Positions 15,918-25,143 of a stretch of DNA of 64,000 bases are shown here, in pieces (the first letter of the stretch is position 1; the number at the start of each line of letters is the position of its first letter). The notes under the pieces were generated by a model, which made no database searches, was not told the DNA's origin, and was given only the letters and a program-made list of their open reading frames with translations. The position numbers and the translations under genes were made by a program. The DNA is from Pseudalkalibacillus salsuginis (GTDB lineage: Bacteria > Bacillota > Bacilli > Bacillales > Fictibacillaceae): positions 210,446 through 274,445 of the forward strand of contig NZ_JAKJHW010000006.1 of assembly GCF_021646685.1 (NCBI RefSeq), given 5' to 3'.

Positions 15918-16796
15918 ATGGAACAGACAGGCCTTGTACTGGAAGGCGGCGGTATGCGAGGAGTCTATACAGCCGGAGTCTTGGAATATTTTATGGAACA
16001 GGATTTCTATCTGCCTTATGTGATCGGTGTTTCAGCAGGTGCTTGCAATGCGGCGTCTTATTTATCCAGACAATTCGGACGGAATAAAAAGGTGACAATC
16101 GACTTTGCGAAACATCCGGATTATATATCATGGAAGAACTTATTGTGGAAACGACAGCTTTTTGGGATGGACTTGATTTTTGATGAAATACCGAATAGAC
16201 TGGTCCCGTTCGACTATCAAAAGTTCCATGAAGCGGAGGAAAGATTCGTGATCGGAACGACAGATTGCATGACTGGTGAATCGGTCTATTTTGAAAAATC
16301 GGAATACAAAGATCAGATTCTGCCTATCCTGCGGGCTTCCAGCTCTTTACCGTTCATGGCTCCGGTCATCAAGATGGAGAATCGTTGTTTGATGGACGGA
16401 GGGATATCCGACCCGATTCCAATTCGAAAATCTGAGCGAGACGGTAATAAGAAGAACATATTGATTTTGACAAGAAACGATGGATATATAAAGCAACGGT
16501 CTAGAATGAACTGGCTGACAAGGAGGTTTTATCCTGCATACGAAGGGCTTGTCCACAAAATGGATATAAGGTTCCAGGTTTATAATGAAACGATGTCCTA
16601 TATAAAAGAAAAGGAAACAGCCGGGGATGTATATGTCATTCGCCCATCGGAGGCTCTTGAGGTAAATCGGATTGAGCGGAACCCTGTCAAGCTGACTGCG
16701 CTTTATGATCAGGGGTATCAGGATGCCGCACAACACTTCAGTAGTATCAAAGAATGGCTTTATGCCACAGAAAATACAATGGAAGTTACAAGCTGA
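15918..16796 (+). CDS. Patatin-like phospholipase, YjjU type
   Basis: A 292-residue alpha/beta hydrolase of the patatin family. It has the oxyanion loop LEGGGMRGVYTAG (residues 8-20), the nucleophile elbow GVSAG (residues 38-42, Ser catalytic) and DGGISDPIP for the catalytic Asp near residue 160. Members release fatty acids from phospholipids; the substrate here is unknown. The start has AAGGGGTGAT about 9 nt upstream. It appears monocistronic. Confidence 0.9.
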   Translation: MEQTGLVLEGGGMRGVYTAGVLEYFMEQDFYLPYVIGVSAGACNAASYLSRQFGRNKKVTIDFAKHPDYISWKNLLWKRQLFGMDLIFDEIPNRLVPFDYQKFHEAEERFVIGTTDCMTGESVYFEKSEYKDQILPILRASSSLPFMAPVIKMENRCLMDGGISDPIPIRKSERDGNKKNILILTRNDGYIKQRSRMNWLTRRFYPAYEGLVHKMDIRFQVYNETMSYIKEKETAGDVYVIRPSEALEVNRIERNPVKLTALYDQGYQDAAQHFSSIKEWLYATENTMEVTS

Positions 16797-16844
16797 CGAT
16801 CAAAAAAGTATGCCAACGATAAAGGATTTTTGCACAAAAAACAC

Positions 16845-16870
16845 GTTTTTGTTTATAAAAATAAGGGTAT
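16845..16870 (+). promoter_or_regulatory. Sigma-B-like promoter
   Basis: GTTTTT (16845-16850), a 14-nt spacer, then GGGTAT (16865-16870), a perfect sigma-B -10 box; the -35 matches GTTTAA at four of six positions. It is 37 nt before the STAS-protein start. Assignment is by motif only. Confidence 0.5.
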
Positions 16871-16906
16871 AGGATTATGTTAAACATTTTCTCAGGGGGT
16901 TTGGTA

Positions 16907-17851
16907 ATGAGTATTACTGCAATAGCCGAAACGATTTTAGCCGAAAAAGAGGATATCGCTAGGGATACCGAAGCCATTTTCACTGAAAAGACGGGACAGA
17001 CGATGAATGAACAAGCCCATAAGGATTACATTTTGCTGGCTGAGTTTGTCGCTCAAGGTTTAGCAGCAGAAGATACAACAAAGATAAATGAGTTCATTGA
17101 AGAATGGGCTGAAAAAGCCAAAGAGAATTCTCTACAGGAAAATAGTCCATTCGATTATTCCATCCAACGTTTTCAAATTTTTAAAGATTTAATCGGAGGA
17201 GTTTTTGAAAACAAAATCGATGACGTGTTCTTGACGGGTAAGGAACTCCTGACAGCTATGCGTAAGGCGGAATCTATAATTGATAAAGCAGCCTATGGAT
17301 TTATCAAAACATTAATCGGTAATTTCGAAAAGCAAGTGATCGAATTTGAGAAGTCGATGAAGAAAGATAAACAGTTGATTGCGGACTTATCCGTACCGAT
17401 CATCCCATCGATCGTGCCTAACACGATTCTGGTACCGATTGTCGGCCTGCTCACAAATGAACGGTTTGAAATTTTAAGGGAAAAGTTGCTTTATAACGTG
17501 TCTGATCATGGAGCAGAATCGATCGTCTGTGACTTTACCGGAGCAGTCATACCTGATGATGGGAATTTCCAAATGGATGATCTGGCACACCAGATTGAAC
17601 AGATTACAAAAGCCCTCTCTTTAATGGGCGTCGAAATCATATATGTCGGCTTTTCCTCCAGACTTGTACAAGAAATTGTCCGATCCGGTGTCACTATTGA
17701 TGCTGAAACATTTTCGACTTTCCGGACAGGCTTGAAATATCTTGCTAACCAAAAGAAATGGAATTTTAACGTAGATTATTTAGAAGAAAAGGAAGAGCAA
17801 AGTACTGATCAAGCTAATAAAGAAGAGGACATGGCTTCAACCACGAACTGA
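16907..17851 (+). CDS. RsbR-family STAS-domain protein
   Basis: A 314-residue protein: a helical, globin-like N-terminal half (about 1-165) and a C-terminal STAS domain (about 185-290; IVPIVGLLTNERFEILREKLLY, then SIVCDFTGAVIPD). This is the architecture of RsbR and its paralogues in the stressosome, which controls sigma-B. No rsbS, rsbT or sigB neighbour is present, so it is a stand-alone paralogue. A GGGGG site sits 7 nt before ATG 16907; an in-frame start at 16877 lacks one. The Asp/Glu-rich tail is short. The sigma-B-like promoter would place it in its own regulon. Confidence 0.8.
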   Translation: MSITAIAETILAEKEDIARDTEAIFTEKTGQTMNEQAHKDYILLAEFVAQGLAAEDTTKINEFIEEWAEKAKENSLQENSPFDYSIQRFQIFKDLIGGVFENKIDDVFLTGKELLTAMRKAESIIDKAAYGFIKTLIGNFEKQVIEFEKSMKKDKQLIADLSVPIIPSIVPNTILVPIVGLLTNERFEILREKLLYNVSDHGAESIVCDFTGAVIPDDGNFQMDDLAHQIEQITKALSLMGVEIIYVGFSSRLVQEIVRSGVTIDAETFSTFRTGLKYLANQKKWNFNVDYLEEKEEQSTDQANKEEDMASTTN

Positions 17852-17869
17852 ATAAAGTATTGAAGGCCT

Positions 17870-17907
17870 AAAGGGGCTGTCCCAAACTTATATAGGACAG
17901 CCCCTTT
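17870..17907 (+). terminator. Intrinsic terminator of the STAS gene
   Basis: AAAGGGGCTGTCC and GGACAGCCCCTTT pair perfectly around a 12-nt loop. Confidence 0.85.
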
Positions 17908-17969
17908 GCATTTGACATCATAGATGGAATTGATAAAAATAGAGTTAGTACATATTAGGAGGAAAGGGA

Positions 17970-18686
17970 ATGGCTAAGAAGAAAAAGAAAACAGTATATA
18001 AGCCGCCTAAAAAGAGTAATAAAGGATTCATAATTGTGATCGCCAGCATTTTTGTATTGGCAGCTGCCTTATTGTTCATCATCAGTAATAATCAGGAGGG
18101 AAAGCAACCGGACACAGGAGCTGATCAGGCGAATCAAGAAATTGATGTGGCCTATGAAGGACAACCGACTATTGGGGAAGAGGATGCTCCGGTCAAGATC
18201 GTAGAGTTCTTCGACTTCAAGTGTCCACACTGTGCCGATTTTGCTGAACAGATCTATCCCCAGATCAAAGCTGATTACATTGATACAGGAAAAGCACAAA
18301 TGACATTCATAAATAAACCGTTCATGGGGGCTGATTCATTCACTGCTGCTTTAGTAGGTGAAGCGGTTTATGCTCAAAAGCCGGATGCGTTCATGGAGTA
18401 TTATGACCTCGTCCTCGAGAATCAGGGGGATCCTAATGAAGCCTGGGCAAGTGAAGAATTTCTGCTCGGTCTTGTAGAGGATAACATGAAGGATATCGAT
18501 ATCGAACAGCTGAAAACAGATATCGATGACCCGGCCATCAAAGAAAAAGTTGAACAGGACCGTAAAGAGAGCGGTGTAGTTGAGAGTACGCCGACGATCC
18601 TTGTAAATGGCAAAACGGTTACTCTTGATTATGAAAATGGAATAAAGCCGGCGATCGAATCGGCTTTGGAAGAAGCTAATGAGTAA
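17970..18686 (+). CDS. bdbD: Membrane-anchored DsbA-type thiol oxidase BdbD
   Basis: Oxidises cysteines of exported proteins at the outer membrane face. The 238-residue protein has a very basic N-terminus, one membrane anchor (residues about 20-39) and a thioredoxin-fold domain with CPHC at residues 85-88 and a cis-Pro loop STPTILVNG. AGGAGGAAAGG precedes the ATG. It overlaps bdbC by 8 nt, so the pair is co-translated; BdbC re-oxidises BdbD. Family assignment is secure. Confidence 0.93.
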   Translation: MAKKKKKTVYKPPKKSNKGFIIVIASIFVLAAALLFIISNNQEGKQPDTGADQANQEIDVAYEGQPTIGEEDAPVKIVEFFDFKCPHCADFAEQIYPQIKADYIDTGKAQMTFINKPFMGADSFTAALVGEAVYAQKPDAFMEYYDLVLENQGDPNEAWASEEFLLGLVEDNMKDIDIEQLKTDIDDPAIKEKVEQDRKESGVVESTPTILVNGKTVTLDYENGIKPAIESALEEANE

Positions 18687-19083
18687 CAAACGGGTTGGCA
18701 TTTCATGGGTTATTTCTTTAACCGCCTTTTTGGGCAGCCTTTATTTCAGTGAAATAGCTGGCTTCGTACCCTGTGAATTTTGTTGGTATCAAAGAATTTT
18801 GATGTATCCATTGGCAATCGTGCTCGGTATCGGGTGGTATATGGAGGACCGCAGACTGCCGTATTATGTATTGCCATTCAGCATCATTGGCATATGCATT
18901 TCGACCTTCCACTACCTGCATCAAAAGACAGATTGGTTTTCAGAAGCTGTTGCCTGTACAGAAGGGGTACCCTGCTCAGGAGAGTATATCAACTGGCTTG
19001 GGTTCGTCACTATCCCCTTCCTAGCGTTGACCGCGTTTTTATCGATTACCGTATTGATGATCACAATGCTGAAAAAGAATTAA
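18679..19083 (+). CDS. bdbC: DsbB-type quinone oxidoreductase BdbC
   Basis: A 134-residue membrane protein with four helices, passing electrons from BdbD to quinone. The two cysteine pairs are present: CEFC (C32, C35) in the first loop and CTEGVPC (C93, C99) in the second. WYQR follows the first pair as in the family. The start lies inside the end of bdbD. The gene ends 5 nt before a hairpin and a tandem pair of hairpin elements. Confidence 0.93.
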   Translation: MSNKRVGISWVISLTAFLGSLYFSEIAGFVPCEFCWYQRILMYPLAIVLGIGWYMEDRRLPYYVLPFSIIGICISTFHYLHQKTDWFSEAVACTEGVPCSGEYINWLGFVTIPFLALTAFLSITVLMITMLKKN

Positions 19084-19086
19084 GTG

Positions 19087-19115
19087 AGGAGAGCCCTTGG
19101 CGGCTCTCTATTATT
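19087..19115 (+). terminator. Hairpin after bdbC
   Basis: GAGAGCC pairs with GGCTCTC around a short loop, but the T run is weak. Confidence 0.55.
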
Positions 19116-19119
19116 TAAG

Positions 19120-19395
19120 GGTCAGAAAGTATAAAAATTTTGGTTGCGCTTTTCCTTGATGTCTAGCTCCAGCGCCCAACCACTAGGATCACTTCAGTCC
19201 TCCTGCGGCGGCAACAGCCTCCTCGTCGGACTTCCAGTGACCTTCGTGGCTGAACAGGGCGCTTGCGCTTTTCCTTGATGTCTAGCTCCAGCGCCCAACC
19301 ACTAGGATCACTTCAGTCCTCCTGCGGCGGCAACAGCCTCCTCGTCGGACTTCCAGTGACCTTCGTGGCTGATCAGGACGCTTGCGCTTTTCTTG
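19120..19395 (+). repeat. Long-hairpin element, tandem copies C1 and C2 (short form)
   Basis: Two nearly identical 119-nt units (cores from 19158 and 19277), each running GATGTCTAGCTCCAGCGCCC to GCTTGCGCTTTTC. They differ at a few positions such as GAACAGGGCGC and GATCAGGACGC, pointing to a recent tandem duplication. The loop cassette of copies A, B, E and F is absent; instead the arms are joined by CCTGCGGCGGCAACAGCC. Fills most of 19084-19568. Confidence 0.88.
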
Positions 19396-19568
19396 CATTT
19401 GCACGCCTCCTCACCTTTTCCCCGCGCCAATAAAGCCTATTTCCAATAAGGAAACTTATTAACATTTTGGTGGATTTGATCTTATCAAGTCACATTGTTT
19501 GTTCAAGATTTGTTGTTTGGATACCATAAAGAGGTAGTGATGGACACCTGAAGTACCTAGGGGGGAAT

Positions 19569-20330
19569 ATGATGAATAAAACGATCGACACGATATTGAG
19601 CCATCGAAGTATCCGTAAGTTTAAAGATGAACCACTGACAGATGAACAAATCTCTCTAATCGTCCAAAGTGCTCAAGCGGCCGCAACCTCAAGTTATCTT
19701 CAAGTCTATTCGATAATAGGCGTAAAGGATCCAGCTAAGAAAAAGAAACTGGCAGAGTTAGCCGGCAATCAAGAATATGTCGAAAAGAACGGTCATTTCT
19801 TCGTTTTTTGTATAGATCTGCATCGGCATAAACTGGCTGTGGAGATGGAAGGACTGTCGGAAAAGGACATCGAGGAAACTGTAGAATCAACAGAAAAGTT
19901 CATGGTTGGCACGATTGATGCAGCTCTTGCCGCACAAAATGCCGTGCTTGCTGCGGAATCGATGGGCCTCGGCATATGTTATATCGGCGGTCTTCGTAAC
20001 CGACTGGATGAAGTCATAAAAGTTTTAAATACACCGGACAGGGTGGTTCCTTTGTTCGGCCTTTGCGTAGGTGTTCCAGACCAGAATCCCGGAAAAAAGC
20101 AACGGCTACCGATGGAAAACATTTACCACGTAGATGAATATCAGCAGAATGACCGGTTGTTCAAGGAGCAACTTGCTTCTTATAATGATGATATTTCTGC
20201 CTATTATCGTGAACGGACTCAGGGGAAACGGTCCCATTCATGGACAGAAATCATCGCTGGTAAAATGACAAAGCCGATGAGAATGTACATGAAGGACTTT
20301 TTGAAGAGCATAAAAGTGCCGTTGAAATAA
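19569..20330 (+). CDS. nfrA1: NADPH-dependent nitro/flavin reductase NfrA type
   Basis: A 253-residue FMN-dependent nitroreductase. It aligns by eye with B. subtilis NfrA1 along its length: TIDTILSHRSIRKF at the start, AAATSSYLQVYSIIGV, LAGNQEYVEKNGHFFVFC, and AAESMGLGICYIGG near the flavin site. Such enzymes reduce nitro compounds, quinones and disulfides and protect against oxidative stress. ATG ATG at 19569/19572 follows a GGGGGGAA site. No operon partner is evident. Confidence 0.92.
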   Translation: MMNKTIDTILSHRSIRKFKDEPLTDEQISLIVQSAQAAATSSYLQVYSIIGVKDPAKKKKLAELAGNQEYVEKNGHFFVFCIDLHRHKLAVEMEGLSEKDIEETVESTEKFMVGTIDAALAAQNAVLAAESMGLGICYIGGLRNRLDEVIKVLNTPDRVVPLFGLCVGVPDQNPGKKQRLPMENIYHVDEYQQNDRLFKEQLASYNDDISAYYRERTQGKRSHSWTEIIAGKMTKPMRMYMKDFLKSIKVPLK

Positions 20331-20400
20331 GAGCCGCGAATACGGGTTAATGTGTTTGCGAAAACTACCTCTATATCATAAAAGAGGGAGGTCGTTCCAG

Positions 20401-20556
20401 ATGACGAAACGAAAGCAGCGGCAAGATAAAACGACGCATCATAACCAGACGCCGAAGGAAAGTCTTCCGGACTTGGAAATTGCAGAAGACCTAGCAAAAG
20501 GTCCGAATAAACTTCGGGAAGAGGATCTACCAAAACGAAAAGAACAAGAATTTTAA
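20401..20556 (+). CDS. 51-residue hydrophilic protein of unknown function
   Basis: MTKRKQRQDKTTHHNQTPKE begins a charged, low-complexity protein ending KREEDLPKRKEQEF-like (LREEDLPKRKEQEF). No membrane helix or cysteine. GAGGGAGGT 10 nt upstream decides the ATG at 20401 against a longer reading from 20350. Such short basic proteins occur in spores, but no spore-protein motif is recognised. Followed by a terminator. Confidence 0.5.
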   Translation: MTKRKQRQDKTTHHNQTPKESLPDLEIAEDLAKGPNKLREEDLPKRKEQEF

Positions 20557-20564
20557 TCTTATCG

Positions 20565-20614
20565 AAAAAGCTCCGCTCGGATACATCAGATCGATGATCC
20601 AGCGGGCTTTTTTT
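20565..20614 (+). terminator. Intrinsic terminator
   Basis: AAAAAGCTCCGCTCGGAT pairs imperfectly with ATCCAGCGGGCTTTTTTT. Confidence 0.75.
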
Positions 20615-20676
20615 GCTAGGTCGTTTTGCTTTTGTGATGCAATTCCTAAGTTATCCGCGTAAACATCTACGGAATC

Positions 20677-20817
20677 GTGCAATTACTCGAATTCCAGCGC
20701 ACAAATTTTCAATCCATAAGTCGCTCGTGCATTTATTTCTATTTTGATGCAATTGATTTACGGAATCGCGCAATTGTCTCACAAAACGGTGCAATTATCA
20801 TAAAAAGTCATGCATAA
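20677..20817. repeat. Degenerate 20/21-nt periodic array (GTGCAATTA core)
   Basis: RYGCAAWTW cores occur at 20677, 20697, 20727, 20747, 20768, 20789 and 20810, mostly 20-21 nt apart, with an ACGGAATC motif between some of them. The unit differs in sequence from the ACCAATA-type arrays but shares the period. Confidence 0.6.
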
Positions 20818-21125
20818 TCTATCCTCAGCATGTTTTTAACGAGCCGGACGATGTTAAACCCTTGTACGCCTCCCAATTAGAGTTTAAAAATAGGGTGATT
20901 TATTTTTCCTTTACCTTGATTTTTTATTCGGTATGCGCACTTGCTGTAGTGCATGCTGATCACCAGCCACTTCTTCAGGATTGTTACGAGGAAACAAAAA
21001 ATGTAGTTATACACGTGAATGGCGAGCAATCAAACGCTTGTTAATCATTTTCTTTGAAACATATAGATGCATCTGTTATCCTCTAAAATCAAATGAATAG
21101 ATGGGAAAATTTAAAAACAAAATAC

Positions 21126-21196
21126 TTGAAAGTCAATTAAGGTCAAATTATACTATAGTTAAAGGTCAAAGATAGTCAAAGTCAACTTTGATCAAA
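21126..21196 (+). promoter_or_regulatory. clpE promoter with three CtsR boxes
   Basis: A sigma-A promoter TTGAAA (21126-21131), 17 nt, TATACT (21149-21154). CtsR heptad repeats overlap or follow it: AGTCAATTAAGGTCAAA (21131-21147), GGTCAAAGATAGTCAAA (21164-21180, perfect) and AGTCAACTTTGATCAAA (21180-21196, imperfect). CtsR represses class III heat-shock genes; B. subtilis clpE likewise carries several boxes. Confidence 0.9.
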
Positions 21197-21229
21197 ATAG
21201 ATTCTTACTATTAAAAGGAGGTCATTGAA

Positions 21230-23350
21230 ATGCGTTGTCAAAAATGTCAAGTAAACGAAGCCAATGTAAGAATGACTCTTCACATAAATGGGATTACAAA
21301 ACAACTACGCCTCTGCCCTTCATGTTATAAAGAAATCCAAAATGAAATGAAGCAACCAAGCGGTTTGGATGGTTTCTCCCACAATCCAATGGGCTTCAAT
21401 ATGGAGGATTTCATGATGCAGAATGAACAGCAAGCGGGCCAAAGCACTGCAGGAAAACGCGGTCAAGGCGGCCTACTTGATGATCTGGGACGTAACCTTA
21501 CCGATGCGGCTAAAGCTGGATTGATCGATCCGGTCATCGGTCGGGATAAGGAAGTGAATCGAGTCATCGAAATTCTGAACCGTCGAAATAAAAACAACCC
21601 TGTACTGATCGGTGAGCCAGGTGTTGGTAAAACAGCGATTGCTGAAGGACTTGCTTTGAAAATCGCTGATCAAGATGCACCTAAGAAGCTTCTCAATAAA
21701 CAGGTATACTTGTTGGATGTTTCTTCCCTTGTTGCCAATACAGGTATCCGTGGCCAATTTGAAGAGCGTATGAAACAATTGATTTCTGAAGTGCAACAAC
21801 GTAAGAACGTCATCCTTTTCGTCGATGAGATCCATCTATTGGTAGGAGCAGGTTCAGCTGAAGGTTCCATGGATGCAGGGAACATCTTGAAACCAGCTCT
21901 TGCCCGCGGGGAACTTCAACTTGTCGGTGCGACGACATTGAAAGAGTACCGTCAAATCGAAAAGGATGCGGCACTCGAACGCCGTTTCCAACCAGTCATG
22001 GTAAAAGAACCGACAATCGATGAAGCCGTGGAGATTTTAAAAGGATTAAAAGAAAAATATGAACAATATCATGATATCCGATACACAGACGAAGCCCTTC
22101 AAGCATGTGTCACATTATCCCAACGTTACATCCAGGATCGGTTCCTTCCAGATAAAGCGATCGACCTTATGGATGAAACCGGTTCTAAAATGAACTTGAA
22201 GCATGCAGGAATGACAACTTCAGAAGACATTGAAGAACGGCTTGCAGCTATTGCAAAGGAGAAAGAGGAAGCAACTCGACAAGAGGATTATGAGCGTGCG
22301 GCTAAACTTCGTGATGAAGAGTTGAAACTGCAAGAAAAGACAGCAACAGCTACTGAAGAAAAACCTTGGGTCGAACTTGAAGATATCCAATGGATCGTTG
22401 AAGAGAAAACTGGAATTCCAGTGCGTAAACTTCAAAATGAAGAGCAAAACAAGCTGAAGAATTTTGCGGAACGCCTCGGCTCAAGGGTCATTGGACAGGA
22501 AGAAGCCGTTCAAAAAGTGGCTAAAGCAATCCGCCGTAGCCGTGCAGGACTGAAATCAAAGGTACGTCCGATCGGTTCATTCCTTTTCGTCGGGCCTACC
22601 GGTGTAGGTAAAACCGAACTGACGAAGACACTTGCAGAAGAGCTGTTTGGCTCCAGGGATGCTATGCTCCGTTTGGATATGAGTGAGTATATGGAAAAAC
22701 ATTCTGTATCCAAACTGATCGGTTCGCCACCAGGTTATGTCGGACATGATGAAGCCGGACAGTTGACAGAACGTGTGCGTAGAAATCCTTACAGCATCAT
22801 TCTATTGGATGAGATCGAGAAAGCGCACCCGGATGTTCAGCACATGTTCCTTCAAATCATGGAAGATGGCCGACTGACTGACAGTCAAGGGCGTACAGTC
22901 AGCTTCAAAGACACCGTCATCATCATGACAAGTAACGCTGGTACAGGAGTCAAGAAAATTAAGGTCGGGTTCGAAAATCGAGAAACTGAAGCGATCTCCA
23001 TCCTTGAAAATCTTGGTGACTACTTCAAGCCAGAATTCTTGAACCGTTTTGATACGATCATCCAATTCAACGAGTTGAATGAAGAACATCTTGTTCAAAT
23101 TGTTGATTTGATGCTGGATGATATCCGTGGAATGGTGAAGGAAGATGGTCGTGTAATCGAAGTGACAGAAGAAGCGAAAAAACAAATCGTCCATCTTGGT
23201 TACGATCCTCGTTTCGGAGCACGTCCAATCCGCCGTGTCCTTCAAGAAAAAGTGGAAGACGGCATTGCTGATCTACTACTGGATGAGGAAGATATAACTA
23301 AGATCAGAGTTGATTATATCGATGACGAAATCGTTGTCCAAAAAGGATGA
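21230..23350 (+). CDS. clpE: ATP-dependent Clp protease ATPase subunit ClpE
   Basis: An Hsp100 unfoldase working with ClpP and in CtsR turnover after heat shock. The 706-residue protein starts with a zinc finger made of MRCQKC (C3, C6) and LCPSC (C29, C32), the mark of ClpE. Two AAA+ domains follow: Walker [10 protein letters not shown] near residue 130 and GPTGVGKTE near 455, with a UVR-like coiled segment between ([13 protein letters not shown]). AAAGGAGGTCA precedes the ATG. Regulation by CtsR is visible upstream. Single gene with its own terminator. Confidence 0.97.
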   Translation: MRCQKCQVNEANVRMTLHINGITKQLRLCPSCYKEIQNEMKQPSGLDGFSHNPMGFNMEDFMMQNEQQAGQSTAGKRGQGGLLDDLGRNLTDAAKAGLIDPVIGRDKEVNRVIEILNRRNKNNPVLIGEPGVGKTAIAEGLALKIADQDAPKKLLNKQVYLLDVSSLVANTGIRGQFEERMKQLISEVQQRKNVILFVDEIHLLVGAGSAEGSMDAGNILKPALARGELQLVGATTLKEYRQIEKDAALERRFQPVMVKEPTIDEAVEILKGLKEKYEQYHDIRYTDEALQACVTLSQRYIQDRFLPDKAIDLMDETGSKMNLKHAGMTTSEDIEERLAAIAKEKEEATRQEDYERAAKLRDEELKLQEKTATATEEKPWVELEDIQWIVEEKTGIPVRKLQNEEQNKLKNFAERLGSRVIGQEEAVQKVAKAIRRSRAGLKSKVRPIGSFLFVGPTGVGKTELTKTLAEELFGSRDAMLRLDMSEYMEKHSVSKLIGSPPGYVGHDEAGQLTERVRRNPYSIILLDEIEKAHPDVQHMFLQIMEDGRLTDSQGRTVSFKDTVIIMTSNAGTGVKKIKVGFENRETEAISILENLGDYFKPEFLNRFDTIIQFNELNEEHLVQIVDLMLDDIRGMVKEDGRVIEVTEEAKKQIVHLGYDPRFGARPIRRVLQEKVEDGIADLLLDEEDITKIRVDYIDDEIVVQKG

Positions 23351-23359
23351 CGAACAGAA

Positions 23360-23389
23360 GGGAAGAGCTGACAGGCTCTTCCCATTTTT
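23360..23389 (+). terminator. Intrinsic terminator of clpE
   Basis: GGGAAGAGC (23360-23368) pairs with GCTCTTCCC (23375-23383), then ATTTTT. Confidence 0.88.
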
Positions 23390-23394
23390 AGATG

Positions 23395-23550
23395 GATAAG
23401 AAAATATAAAAATTTTGGTTGCGGTGAAGTGATGTCTATCTTCAACGCCCAACCACTTTGGATCACTTCAGACCTCCTGCGGCGGCAACAGCCTCCTCGT
23501 CGGACTTCCAGTGACCTTCGTGGTTAACCAGGGCGTTTGCGCTTTTCTTA
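23395..23550 (+). repeat. Long-hairpin element, copy D (short form)
   Basis: Runs from GATAAGAAAATATAAAAATT through GATGTCTATCTTCAACGCCC to GGGCGTTTGCGCTTTTCTTA. Arms as in copy C, no loop cassette. It is followed directly by a 21-nt array. Confidence 0.85.
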
Positions 23551-23553
23551 GAT

Positions 23554-23648
23554 TTACCAATACGATTTTGGGTGTTACCAATAATATTAATGCTTTTACC
23601 AATATTTTCGAACCGTTTACCAATATATTTGCAGTGAATACCGATATA
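23554..23648. repeat. Degenerate 21-nt periodic array (TTACCAATA core)
   Basis: TTACCAATA-type cores start at 23554, 23575, 23596, 23617 and 23638, exactly 21 nt apart. It shares its core (reverse orientation) with the array at 5982 and resembles the CACCGATA array at 24058. Confidence 0.8.
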
Positions 23649-23678
23649 TAGTGTAACTTTACACCACCAGGGAAATTT

Positions 23679-24055
23679 TTATTGACCGCTCCAACGGAAA
23701 AAACGTGAAGCAAGAAACAGGGATACAACTGAAATCCCTAGCAGGACTCCGACTTCGAGTCCGTAGTCAGTGATCGGCCCGGAAGTCCATGTTCCTCTCA
23801 ACAACTGTATCGTATAATAAAGCGGGAGCGCTTTACCTACATATTGTAAAATATCTGGCATTATATCTAACGGGAAGGTTGCCCCTGAGAGGAACAGCAT
23901 TAGATTAAGAAAAAGAGAACTGATCGCTGCAGCACTTTGTGTATTTTTAGCAAACGAGCAATGCCAGCAATGTACTGCCGATATACTGTGGCAAGGTAAG
24001 ATCATACATCAACATGCCGAAAACCATCAATAAGATCGCTGAACCTTTCTTTAAA
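23679..24055 (-). pseudogene. Decayed ABC-2 type permease, C-terminal fragment
   Basis: The last 85 or so codons read AKNTQSAAAISSLFLNLMLF onward to FRWSGQ, typical of the last helices of ABC-2 drug/antibiotic export permeases (FLSGATFPLDIMPDILQYVG). A frameshift near 23955 separates this from LLMVFGMLMYDLTLPQYIGS in another frame. The N-terminal two thirds are gone. 21-nt arrays lie on both sides (23554-23648 and 24058-24163). No partner ATPase gene remains. Confidence 0.75.
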
Positions 24056-24057
24056 AT

Positions 24058-24163
24058 CACCGATATATTTTTGATTTGCACCGATAAAAATTGAATGAGC
24101 ACCGATATAAATTAAATGTTCATCGATAAAAATTGAATGAGCACCGATATATTTTAAATGAAC
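24058..24163. repeat. Degenerate 21-nt periodic array (CACCGATA core)
   Basis: CACCGATA/CATCGATA cores start at 24058, 24079, 24100, 24121 and 24142, exactly 21 nt apart. The spacers alternate between AAAATTGAATGAG and TAAATTAAATG types. Confidence 0.8.
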
Positions 24164-24232
24164 TCTAAAAAGGAATTCATAGGGCTCTATCGAAATGATG
24201 AGGATGCATAGATTTATAAAGGAGAGTCATCA

Positions 24233-25132
24233 ATGAAAAACTGGGCATTTGTATTGATCGCACTCGGCGCGGCATTATGGGGCCTTATCGCGATTTTTGT
24301 GGAAGGTCTGTATGCTTATGGTTTTACAGCGCTCCAAGTCGTCGCGATCCGAGTCATTGTAGCAGCACTGATCTTAATTGGCTTTGCACTCTTGAAAGAC
24401 CCCAAGCTCTTCAAGGTTCATTGGCGGGACAGCATTTATTTCATCGGAACCGGCATATTCAGCATTGTCTTCTTTAACTGGTGCCTGTTCACTGCGATCC
24501 GGGAAACTTCAATTGCGGTAGCAGCCATTTTACTTTATACAGCTCCTGCGATCGTGACGATCATTTCAAGATTTTTGTTTAAAGAATGGTTCACGAAGAG
24601 AAAACTTGCCGCACTATTCATGACATTGTTCGGGTGTGCGTTTGTGATCGGTCTGATTCCCGGAGGTTCGAGCTCTGTTTCGTTATACGGCGTCATTGTG
24701 GGACTTGGCTCAGGCTTGGGTTACGCACTTTATAGTATTTTTGGGAAGTATGCCCTGTCGAAATATTCATCCTTGACCGTCATTACGTACACGTTCATTT
24801 TTGCCTCAGTGGCCATGATTCCGACCACAGGTTTATGGAGGATGACAAGCGAGCTGAAAGAACCAGGTGTTATTTTGAATGCAGTCGGGATCGGTTTTGT
24901 ATCCACTGTTCTCGCCTACATGCTGTATACAGCCGGCCTGCAATTCGTGGAATCGAGCCGGGCTTCGATTACAGCTACGGTCGAGCCTGTGGTCGCGACC
25001 TTGGTAAGCGTTGTGCTGTTCCAGGAACAACTGACAGTTTGGCAATTGGCCGGGATCTTCCTGGTGCTCAGTGCTGTCATGATCGTGCAAGAATCGAAAA
25101 AAGCGAGGCTGAAACAATCATTAGCAAAATAG
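24233..25132 (+). CDS. EamA/DMT-family transporter
   Basis: A 299-residue membrane protein with ten predicted helices in two repeated EamA halves (LWGLIAIFVEGLYAYGF in the first; LYGVIVGLGSGLGYALYSIF in the second). The family exports amino acids or other metabolites; the substrate is unknown. AAAGGAGAGTC precedes the ATG. Eleven nt separate it from the SDR gene, so they form an operon. Confidence 0.9.
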   Translation: MKNWAFVLIALGAALWGLIAIFVEGLYAYGFTALQVVAIRVIVAALILIGFALLKDPKLFKVHWRDSIYFIGTGIFSIVFFNWCLFTAIRETSIAVAAILLYTAPAIVTIISRFLFKEWFTKRKLAALFMTLFGCAFVIGLIPGGSSSVSLYGVIVGLGSGLGYALYSIFGKYALSKYSSLTVITYTFIFASVAMIPTTGLWRMTSELKEPGVILNAVGIGFVSTVLAYMLYTAGLQFVESSRASITATVEPVVATLVSVVLFQEQLTVWQLAGIFLVLSAVMIVQESKKARLKQSLAK

Positions 25133-25143
25133 GGGGAGTAAAA

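Noticed and set aside
20862..21044. 60-residue ORF (ASQLEFKNRVIYF...) before clpE
   Set aside because: TTG-type start without 5' ribosome site, low-quality composition, and it sits in an otherwise non-coding stretch between the 20/21-nt array and the CtsR promoter.
23468..23728. Heptad-like peptide (ILVNGSK, ILVKALI) encoded by the 21-nt array
   Set aside because: 21 nt equals seven codons, so arrays translate as heptads, but there is no ribosome site and the array at 49574 has a 20-nt period that would break the frame.
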